Source: Clostridia bacterium (GTDB lineage Bacteria; Bacillota; Peptococcia; Peptococcales; SKKY01). Taken from it: 50,933 nt of DNA. A program made the translations under genes and the position numbers. A model generated the notes under the pieces. It had not been told where the DNA came from. It saw nothing but the letters and a program-made list of their open reading frames with translations, and made no database searches. The stretch lies in contig RZYW01000005.1 of the NCBI GenBank assembly GCA_009930175.1, positions 1 to 50,933 of the forward strand, written 5' to 3'. Shown here piece after piece: positions 44,394 to 50,933 of the stretch. How positions within the stretch are numbered: the first letter of the stretch is position 1; each line of letters starts with the position of its first letter.

Positions 44394-45439
44394 GAATAAC
44401 CAAAAAACCAGAAGTAAGCAGAAAAGAAGAAATTAAAATACGGACTTTGTCTATACTGTTCGCTCTTATAACTTCCGGATTATTCATTTTAATTTTAAGT
44501 CACAATCCTTTTGAAGTTTTTGCAGGAATGGCAGATGGAGCATTAGGAAATACTCATCGTTTAAAATCTACAATTATTAAAGCAATACCCTTGGTTATAA
44601 CTTCCTTAGGTATTTCCGTTGCTTTTAAAATGAAGTTTTGGAACATTGGCGGAGAAGGACAAATACTTATGGGAGCTTACCTTGCAACTGTTGTATACAG
44701 AACTTTCCCCGATTTAGGCAGACCTGTAATGCTTTTGTTGATGATAATTGCAGCAATGATAGGTGGAGGTTTGTGGGCTTTAATTCCTGCATTTTTCAGA
44801 GCCAAATGGAGAACAAATGAAACAATAATTACTTTGATGATGAACTATATTGCTCTTAAATGGATAACATATTTACAATACAGCGCATGGAAAGATCCAA
44901 ATGCAATGGGTTTTGCAAAAATAGCACCTTACGGAGATAATGCTTTATTGCCAAAATTATTTGGAATTCATATAGGTTGGGTTATTACGCTTATTTTGAT
45001 TATGATAATGCACTTCTTTATGAACTATAGCAAAATGGGTTATGAGATTGCTGTTTTAGGAGAAAGTGAAAATACAGCGAATTACGCAGGTATAAATGTA
45101 CCAAAAACAATTATTACAGCGGTTTTTATAAGCGGTGCTCTTTGTGGTATTACAGGTTTTGTTCAGGCCACGGGAGTAAGTGGTAATTTAAGCGTCCAGT
45201 TAACTGCTGGTGTTGGATTTACTGCTATCATTACTAGCTGGCTTTCTAACCTTAAAGTTCCCGTTATTTTAGTAGTATCATTTTTGTTTGCTGCTTTAGT
45301 TCAGGGGGCATCGTATATTCAAATTGCTTTCGGAATTCCCGATGCAGCCAGTACAATTCTTCAGTCACTGATTTTATTCTTTGTCCTTGGCAGTGAATTT
45401 TTTATCAGGTACAGAATTAGCTTTAAAAAAAATAAGTAA
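44390..45439 (+). CDS. nucleoside ABC transporter permease 1
   Basis: 349 residues, branched-chain/ribose-type permease with about eight to ten helices. Hallmarks are FWNIGGEGQILMGAYLAT and GYEIAVLGESENTANYAGIN. Overlaps the ATPase gene by 4 bp and is followed 14 nt later by the second permease. Confidence 0.93.
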   Translation: MRITKKPEVSRKEEIKIRTLSILFALITSGLFILILSHNPFEVFAGMADGALGNTHRLKSTIIKAIPLVITSLGISVAFKMKFWNIGGEGQILMGAYLATVVYRTFPDLGRPVMLLLMIIAAMIGGGLWALIPAFFRAKWRTNETIITLMMNYIALKWITYLQYSAWKDPNAMGFAKIAPYGDNALLPKLFGIHIGWVITLILIMIMHFFMNYSKMGYEIAVLGESENTANYAGINVPKTIITAVFISGALCGITGFVQATGVSGNLSVQLTAGVGFTAIITSWLSNLKVPVILVVSFLFAALVQGASYIQIAFGIPDAASTILQSLILFFVLGSEFFIRYRISFKKNK

Positions 45440-45453
45440 ATGAGGGTTATCTT

Positions 45454-46389
45454 ATGATATTAACAGCTGCTTTTTTTTCCGCAGCCATTGTAGCAGGAAC
45501 ACCATTACTTTTTGCTACATTAGGAGAAATAATAACTGAAAAGGCAGGAAACCTAAACCTTGGAGTTGAAGGAATGATGCTTATGGGTGCAGTTATGGGT
45601 TTTATGGTGGGATTAAAAACAAACAGTCCTTTCCTTGCAATCCTTGCAGCAGCAGTTGCAGGAGGAGCGGGAGCCTTTATTTATGCATTTTTAACTGTTA
45701 CTTTAAGAGCAAATCAGGTTGTTTCGGGTCTTACCCTAACAATTTTTGGAACAGGTTTCTCTGGTTTTATAGGAAAAGGCCTTGTTGGTGAAATAATGAC
45801 AGTTGATATAAGAAAGTTTTTTGCACCTGTGGAAGTACCCTTGCTAAGCAAAATACCTATAGTTGGGCAAGTGTTTTTTCATCAGGATATGTTTGTTTAT
45901 TTAGGGTATATACTGGCAGTCCTTTTAGGTATATATATGTACAAGACTAGTAAAGGGCTTAATCTTACCGCAGTTGGAGAAAATCCGGCTGCAGCAGATG
46001 TTGCCAGCATAAGTGTTTCTATGTATAAATACCTTCACATTTTATTAGGTGGAGCACTTTGCGGACTGGGAGGAGCTTATTTATCTCTTGTTTATGTTCC
46101 CGCCTGGCAGGAAAACATAACAGCAGGAAGAGGCTGGATAGCAGTTGCTCTTGTAATTTTTGCAACCTGGAATCCATATAAGGCATTATTTGGTTCTTAT
46201 TTATTTGGAGGACTTGATATAATTGGCTTTAGAATTCAGGGATCTGGCCTGGCAGTAAACCAGTATTTTATTAATATGCTTCCCTATCTTGTAACTATTA
46301 TTGTATTGGTAACTATTTCTTTTAGAAAATCCAAGAAAAATTCTCCACCCGCAGGACTTAGCGTTCCTTACTTCAGGGAGGAAAGATAA
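45454..46389 (+). CDS. nucleoside ABC transporter permease 2
   Basis: 311 residues, partner of permease 1, with TLGEIITEKAGNLNLGVEGMM, LRANQVVSGLTLTIFGTG and LTAVGENPAAADVASISV. Together the four genes make a BMP-type purine nucleoside importer. ATG start behind GAGGG. Confidence 0.93.
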   Translation: MILTAAFFSAAIVAGTPLLFATLGEIITEKAGNLNLGVEGMMLMGAVMGFMVGLKTNSPFLAILAAAVAGGAGAFIYAFLTVTLRANQVVSGLTLTIFGTGFSGFIGKGLVGEIMTVDIRKFFAPVEVPLLSKIPIVGQVFFHQDMFVYLGYILAVLLGIYMYKTSKGLNLTAVGENPAAADVASISVSMYKYLHILLGGALCGLGGAYLSLVYVPAWQENITAGRGWIAVALVIFATWNPYKALFGSYLFGGLDIIGFRIQGSGLAVNQYFINMLPYLVTIIVLVTISFRKSKKNSPPAGLSVPYFREER

Positions 46390-46408
46390 AGTTTATTTAA
46401 AGTTTACA

Positions 46409-46442
46409 ATGGGTATATCCGTTAAAGGATATGCTCTTTTTT
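46409..46442 (+). terminator. terminator after nucleoside transporter operon
   Basis: GGGTATATCC - GTTAAA - GGATATGCTC with two G-U pairs, followed by T7. Confidence 0.75.
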
Positions 46443-46459
46443 TATATTCACAAAAGTAA

Positions 46460-46503
46460 ATATACGAACAAATACATTAGTGACAAGACTAATATTCGGT
46501 TAT
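46460..46503 (+). promoter_or_regulatory. paired PurBox-like sites upstream of purE
   Basis: Left ATATACGAACAAA (core CGAAC 46,465-46,469), then 24 nt, then inverted AATATTCGGTTAT (core ATTCGG 46,494-46,499). The right box differs from consensus at one base. A third box, AAAGTTCGTTTTT (46,543-46,555), matches the inverted consensus at all but one base. Expected role is PurR control by PRPP level. A promoter TTGACT - 18 nt - TAAGAT follows at 46,559-46,588. Confidence 0.65.
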
Positions 46504-46622
46504 TGGCGGTATATGGAAAATTATTTTTTTATTTACCAAAATAAAGTTCGTTTTTTCGTTGACTAAGTAAATCTAGTTATGGTAAGATTTTTTTGTACAT
46601 TTTTTGACTGGGGGTAATTAAA

Positions 46623-47117
46623 TTGTCAGCAAAAGTTGCAATTGTTATGGGTAGCGATAATGATTTTGAAATTATGGAAAAAGCCTATGAAGTACTTAAA
46701 GAATTTGGTGTTGAAAGTGAAGTAATTGTGGCATCTGCTCACAGAACTCCCTACAGAGCTCTTAAGTATGCTGAAGAAGCAAAAGACAGAGGGATTAAAG
46801 TTATTATAGCAGGAGCTGGTGCAGCTGCTCATTTAGGGGGAGTATTAGCGGCAGTTACAACTCTTCCAGTAATTGGGGTGCCAATTGATGCAACACCTTT
46901 AAAGGGTGTAGATTCTCTTTATTCAATAGTACAAATGCCTTCTGGTGTTCCTGTTGCATCCGTTGCAATTAATGGAGCAAAAAATGCAGGTATTCTTGCC
47001 CTGCAGATTTTAGCATTAAGTGATAAGGACATTGAAGGAAAACTTATTGAATTTAAAGAAAAAATGGCACAGGAAGTAATGGAAAAGTCAGAAAAAGTAA
47101 ATAAAAAAATTAAGTAA
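46623..47117 (+). CDS. purE: N5-carboxyaminoimidazole ribonucleotide mutase
   Basis: It converts N5-CAIR to CAIR. 164 residues, class I Pur[65 protein letters not shown] start at 46,623 with GGGGG ahead. First gene of the purine operon. Confidence 0.95.
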   Translation: MSAKVAIVMGSDNDFEIMEKAYEVLKEFGVESEVIVASAHRTPYRALKYAEEAKDRGIKVIIAGAGAAAHLGGVLAAVTTLPVIGVPIDATPLKGVDSLYSIVQMPSGVPVASVAINGAKNAGILALQILALSDKDIEGKLIEFKEKMAQEVMEKSEKVNKKIK

Positions 47118-47121
47118 AATA

Positions 47122-47166
47122 CCCGGGCCCTTTTATAATCTTTTTTATAAAATCCCGGTTTTTCTA
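47122..47166 (+). terminator. hairpin between purE and purB (possible attenuator)
   Basis: CCGGG / CCCGG outer stem with TTTTATAA / TTATAAAA inner stem and TTTTT tail, inside an otherwise continuous pur operon. Likely partial termination. Confidence 0.6.
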
Positions 47167-47186
47167 TTAAACAGGAGGAATAAATA

Positions 47187-48482
47187 ATGATAAACAGATA
47201 CACATTACCAGAAATTGGAAAAGTATGGTCGGAAGAAAATCGCTTAAGAGTAATGCTTGAAGTAGAAGTGTTAGCCTGTGAAGGAATGGCTGCTATTGGT
47301 CAAATTCCTGCGGAGGCTGCAAAAGTTATTCGTGAAAAAGCAGATTTTGATATAGACCGTATCAAGGAAATTGAAAGAGAAACAAAGCATGATGTTATAG
47401 CATTTTTAACTAATGTTTCTGAATATGTTGGTAAAGAATCTCAATACATTCATATGGGTATGACTTCTTCCGACATTCTTGATACAGCATTATCAGTACA
47501 AATGAAACAAGCTGGAGAAATTATTCTTGAAAAGTTATATAAATTAAAAGAAGTAATAAAAAGAAAAGCTCAAGAAAATAAATATACATTAATGATGGGA
47601 AGAACTCACGGTGTCCATGCTGAACCTGTAACTTTTGGATTAAAAATGGCAGTTTGGTATACAGAAACAGAAAGATCTATTGTAAGAATGAAACAGGCAA
47701 TTGAAACTATTAGCGTTGGAGCAATCTCCGGTGCTGTTGGAACCTTTGCCAATATAGATCCAAGAATTGAAGAATATGTATGCGAAAAGCTGGATCTTAA
47801 ACCAGCTCAGGTTTCAACTCAAATTATCCAAAGAGACAGACATGCAGAATATATGTTAACTTTAGCGGTTATTGCCAGCTCTCTTGATAAATTTGCTACA
47901 GAAATCAGAGGACTTCAAAAAAGCGAAACCTTCGAAGTTATGGAGGAATTCACTAAAGGGCAAAAGGGCTCATCTGCAATGCCCCATAAGAGAAATCCAA
48001 TGCAGTCTGAAAGAGTTGCAGGATTAGCCAGAGTAATTAGAGGGAATACTATTCCAGCTATGGAAAACGTCGCTTTATGGCATGAAAGAGATCTAACACA
48101 ATCATCTGTTGAAAGAATAATTCTTCCAGACAGTACAATACTTCTAGATTATATCTTAGATTTATTTATTAAAGTAACTGATGGTTTAGTAGTAAACAAA
48201 GAGAAAATGATGGAGAATCTTGAAGCTAATCTTGGTCTGGTTTTTTCACAAAGAGTTATGCTCAGCATAGTGGAAAAGGGTGTTCCTAGAGATACAGTTT
48301 ACAAATGGGTTCAGGAAGGTGCAATGAAAGCCTGGGATGAAAAAATTCAATTTAAAGAAATTGTTATGGGGAATCCAGAAATCAGGGAATATTTAAATGA
48401 AAATGAAATAGAAGAGATTTTTGATTTTAGTTACCATACAAAACATGTAGATACAATTTTTAAAAGATGTGGCTTGGAATAA
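47187..48482 (+). CDS. purB: adenylosuccinate lyase
   Basis: It acts twice, on SAICAR and on adenylosuccinate, releasing fumarate. 431 residues; HMGMTSSDILDTALS, GRTHGVHAEPVTFGLK, catalytic flexible loop KGSSAMPHKRNPMQSE. AGGAGG before ATG 47,187. Confidence 0.96.
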   Translation: MINRYTLPEIGKVWSEENRLRVMLEVEVLACEGMAAIGQIPAEAAKVIREKADFDIDRIKEIERETKHDVIAFLTNVSEYVGKESQYIHMGMTSSDILDTALSVQMKQAGEIILEKLYKLKEVIKRKAQENKYTLMMGRTHGVHAEPVTFGLKMAVWYTETERSIVRMKQAIETISVGAISGAVGTFANIDPRIEEYVCEKLDLKPAQVSTQIIQRDRHAEYMLTLAVIASSLDKFATEIRGLQKSETFEVMEEFTKGQKGSSAMPHKRNPMQSERVAGLARVIRGNTIPAMENVALWHERDLTQSSVERIILPDSTILLDYILDLFIKVTDGLVVNKEKMMENLEANLGLVFSQRVMLSIVEKGVPRDTVYKWVQEGAMKAWDEKIQFKEIVMGNPEIREYLNENEIEEIFDFSYHTKHVDTIFKRCGLE

Positions 48483-48500
48483 TAAAAGGGGGAAAATAAA

Positions 48501-49205
48501 ATGGAAAAATTAGAAATGTTATATGAAGGAAAAGCAAAGAAAATATATAAAACAGAAGATAAAAATCTTTATGTTGTTGAATACAAAGATGATGCTACAG
48601 CATTTAATGGTTTGAAAAAAGATGTTATTGATTCAAAGGGTATTTTAAATAATGCAATTGCTTCAATATTTTTTCAGCTTTTAGAAAAAAAAGGAATTCC
48701 AACTCATTTTGTTGAAAAAATGGATGAAAGAAATATGCTTGTAAAATCCCTGGAAATTGTTCCAATTGAAGTAGTAGTAAGAAATATAACTGCAGGATCA
48801 TTAGCAAAGAAATTAGGCATGGAAGAAGGTATCCCCTTAAGCAAGACTGTTGTTGAACTATATTACAAAGATGACGAACTTGGGGATCCAATGATTAACA
48901 ATTACCATATAGCAGCAATGGGTTTATGTACTCCTGAAGAATTAAAAGAAATGGAAGAACTTGGACTTAAAATAAATGAAATACTAGTACCATATCTGAA
49001 AGAAAAGAAAATTGAGCTTGTAGATTTCAAATTGGAATTTGGACGTCATAATGGACAAATAATTCTGGGAGACGAAATTTCACCAGACACATGCAGATTC
49101 TGGGATCTTGAAACCAGAGAAAAAATGGATAAAGACCGTTTTAGAAGAGATCTGGGTAAAGTTGTAGATTCATATATTGAAGTATTAAAACGTTTGGAGG
49201 CTTAA
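48501..49205 (+). CDS. purC: SAICAR synthetase
   Basis: It condenses CAIR with aspartate using ATP. 234 residues; [17 protein letters not shown] at the N-terminus, [19 protein letters not shown], and VDFKLEFG...[18 protein letters not shown] before ATG. 18 nt after purB. Confidence 0.96.
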   Translation: MEKLEMLYEGKAKKIYKTEDKNLYVVEYKDDATAFNGLKKDVIDSKGILNNAIASIFFQLLEKKGIPTHFVEKMDERNMLVKSLEIVPIEVVVRNITAGSLAKKLGMEEGIPLSKTVVELYYKDDELGDPMINNYHIAAMGLCTPEELKEMEELGLKINEILVPYLKEKKIELVDFKLEFGRHNGQIILGDEISPDTCRFWDLETREKMDKDRFRRDLGKVVDSYIEVLKRLEA

Positions 49206-49209
49206 TAAG

Positions 49210-50622
49210 TTGATTTGGGAAAAAGAAGATAAAATGGAAGAAGAGTGTGGAGTAATTGGTATTTATAATCCTGGGGAAGAAGTTTCACAAGATTTGTTTT
49301 ATGGATTATTTGCTCTTCAACACAGAGGTCAGGAAAGTGCAGGAATGGCAGTTTCTGATGGGAAAAAAATAAGGCTTCACAAAGCTATGGGTCTTGTAAC
49401 TGAGGCTTTTTCACAGAATGAAATTGATAGTTTAAAAGGTTGTATTGGAATTGGTCATGTAAGATATTCAACTACAGGGTCAAGTATAGTACAAAACGCA
49501 CAGCCAATTTTAGCAACTTATCTTGCAGGTCAGATAGCTCTTGCTCATAACGGAAACATTACAAATGCAAATCAGTTAAGAGAGAATCTTGCCAACAGTG
49601 GTTCTGTATTTCAATCCTCAATAGATACTGAATTAATTGTAAATTTGATTGCTAAATACGGACAAACAGATATTGATGAATCTTTAATGAAAGTAATGAT
49701 TGATTTAAAAGGTTCATATTCAATGGTTGTTATGAATAAAAATAAGCTTGTTGGAGTAAGAGATCCTTTTGGAAACAGACCACTTTGTATTGGAAAGCTT
49801 GGTAAAAATGGTTATGTTCTTGCTTCAGAATCCTGTGCTTTAGATACAATTGGTGCAACTTTTTTCAGGGATGTTGAACCAGGGGAAATAATTGTAATTG
49901 ATGAAAAAGGAGTTACCTCAAAAAGAATTTTCCCAGCAGATAAAAAAGCTCTTTGTATATTTGAATATATATATTTTGCACGTCCTGACAGCACAATTGA
50001 CGGAATTAATGTTAATGTTGCCAGAAAAAAAATGGGAGAACAATTAGCAAAAGAACATCCTCTTGATGTTGATGTAATTATTCCTGTTCCTGATTCAGGA
50101 ACAGTTGCAGGTATTGGCTACGCAGAAACAGTGGGCAAGCCTTTTGCTTTTGGACTTTTAAAAAACAGATATGCAGGAAGAACATTCATTCAGCCAACTC
50201 AAAAGATAAGAGAAATAGGAGTAAGGCTTAAGCTGAACCCTATTAAAGAAATTATTAAAGGAAAAAGAGTTGCTCTTGTTGACGATTCAATTGTCAGAGG
50301 AACAACAAGTAAAAAAATTATTGAAATGGTAAGAGAAGCAGGAGCAAAGGAAGTACACATGCTTATAACCTCTCCTCCTGTAATTAAATCTTGTTACTAT
50401 GGTATTGATACAGCAGGGGAAGATCAGCTGGCAGCGGCTAAAAGAAGCATCAAAGAAGTTGAAAAAATAATTAAGGCTGATTCATTAAACTATTTATCTC
50501 TTGAAGGTTTGTATAACTCACTTGGTTTAAATCAAGGTTTCTGTACGGCATGCTTCACTGGAGATTATCCAATTGATATTAGTGAGATTGAAAAAATGCA
50601 AAAAGATAATTTAGAAAATTAG
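49210..50622 (+). CDS. purF: amidophosphoribosyltransferase
   Basis: The committed step of purine synthesis, PRPP plus glutamine to phosphoribosylamine. 470 residues from TTG 49,210 (GGAGG 9 nt upstream). Nucleophile Cys in EEECGVIGIY follows a ~12-residue propeptide, as in the Fe-S type. PRPP loop VALVDDSIVRGTTSKK. Cluster cysteines are seen in the C-terminal SCYYGID and CTACFTGDYP segments, marking the Bacillus-type iron-sulfur enzyme. Confidence 0.96.
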   Translation: MIWEKEDKMEEECGVIGIYNPGEEVSQDLFYGLFALQHRGQESAGMAVSDGKKIRLHKAMGLVTEAFSQNEIDSLKGCIGIGHVRYSTTGSSIVQNAQPILATYLAGQIALAHNGNITNANQLRENLANSGSVFQSSIDTELIVNLIAKYGQTDIDESLMKVMIDLKGSYSMVVMNKNKLVGVRDPFGNRPLCIGKLGKNGYVLASESCALDTIGATFFRDVEPGEIIVIDEKGVTSKRIFPADKKALCIFEYIYFARPDSTIDGINVNVARKKMGEQLAKEHPLDVDVIIPVPDSGTVAGIGYAETVGKPFAFGLLKNRYAGRTFIQPTQKIREIGVRLKLNPIKEIIKGKRVALVDDSIVRGTTSKKIIEMVREAGAKEVHMLITSPPVIKSCYYGIDTAGEDQLAAAKRSIKEVEKIIKADSLNYLSLEGLYNSLGLNQGFCTACFTGDYPIDISEIEKMQKDNLEN

Positions 50623-50637
50623 AAATCAGGTGAAAAT

Positions 50638-50933
50638 ATGGAAAAGAAAAAACTTACCTATGAAGAAGCTGGTGTAAGTATTGATAAAGGAAATGAAAGT
50701 GTAGAAAAAATGAAACCCTTCGTTAAAGAAACCTTCCGTAAAGAAGTACTTACTGATTTAGGTGGATTCGGAGGCCTTTTCGCCCTTGATAAAGATAAAT
50801 ACGAAGAACCGGTTCTTGTTTCTGGTACTGATGGTGTTGGCACAAAATTAAAAGTGGCCTTTGCTATGAACAAACACGATACAATTGGCATAGATGCAGT
50901 TGCTATGTGTGTAAACGATATTATTGTTACAGG
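50638..50933 (+). CDS. purM: phosphoribosylformylglycinamidine cyclo-ligase, 5' part
   Basis: The frame from ATG 50,638 (CAGGTG upstream) runs off the window end. It reads [47 protein letters not shown] and [13 protein letters not shown], the PurM N-terminus. It continues the purE-B-C-F order, 15 nt after purF. Confidence 0.95.
   Translation, partial: MEKKKLTYEEAGVSIDKGNESVEKMKPFVKETFRKEVLTDLGGFGGLFALDKDKYEEPVLVSGTDGVGTKLKVAFAMNKHDTIGIDAVAMCVNDIIVT

Overview
The window is AT-rich bacterial chromosome. Shine-Dalgarno sites are strong, TTG and GTG starts are common, there are many T-tract hairpin terminators, and T-box, lysine-riboswitch and PurR-type control is present. Meso-diaminopimelate dehydrogenase, RNase J, an FtsK/SpoIIIE translocase, a SigV/RsiV-type pair and a PanG-like ketopantoate reductase also fit a low-GC, Clostridia- or Tissierellia-like Firmicute. 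I cannot name the species.

Region 1 (about 1-13,700) is accessory DNA. Two imperfect copies of a ~150 bp sequence, each ending in a hairpin terminator, lie at about 154-304 and 11,496-11,642. They bracket a cargo of broken phage-type genes (ORF6N fragment, KilA-N pseudogene), a HicB remnant, a Fic protein, a small orphan ORF, a complete type I restriction-modification operon (hsdM-hsdS-hsdR) and a 772-residue zinc-hook ATPase. The C-terminus of that ATPase carries an R-x3-E...H pattern like the anticodon nucleases RloC/PrrC. To the right are a decayed HigB-type toxin beside an intact antitoxin, a DUF3781-GNAT fusion and a complete hicAB toxin-antitoxin pair whose promoter sits in a perfect palindrome. 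I annotated the 57-residue HicA from the sequence because it is missing from the ORF track.

Region 2 (13,800-21,200) holds envelope and stress genes: two membrane-anchored trypsin-like proteases that are paralogues, a secreted copper-amine-oxidase-like domain protein, a sigV-rsiV-like operon with a candidate ECF promoter, a catalase gene interrupted by one in-frame TAG where the family has Trp, a SnoaL-like protein and an AlbA_2 (Schlafen-type) protein.

Region 3 (21,200-31,300) is core: ddh, rnj (possibly starting at ATA), ftsK/spoIIIE, a RodZ-like protein, rimO, pgsA, a 32-residue membrane peptide, a YibE/F protein and a DtxR-family regulator. Between pgsA and yibE/F, on the minus strand, a non-standard tRNA-like gene has its own promoter and terminator.

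Region 4 (31,300-41,000) is riboregulated metabolism: T-box-thrS; a lysine riboswitch ahead of an amino-acid ABC transporter (so probably a lysine importer); cysK convergent with an Rrf2 regulator; and a pantothenate operon (panG-like, panB, panC, panD) behind a structured leader that fits the pan RNA motif.

Region 5 (41,000-end) is purine metabolism: xpt and a BMP-type nucleoside ABC transporter, then purE-purB-purC-purF-purM (cut by the window end). Upstream of both xpt and purE is a pair of inverted PurBox-like sites with exactly the same 24-nt core spacing, suggesting joint PurR control of salvage, uptake and synthesis.
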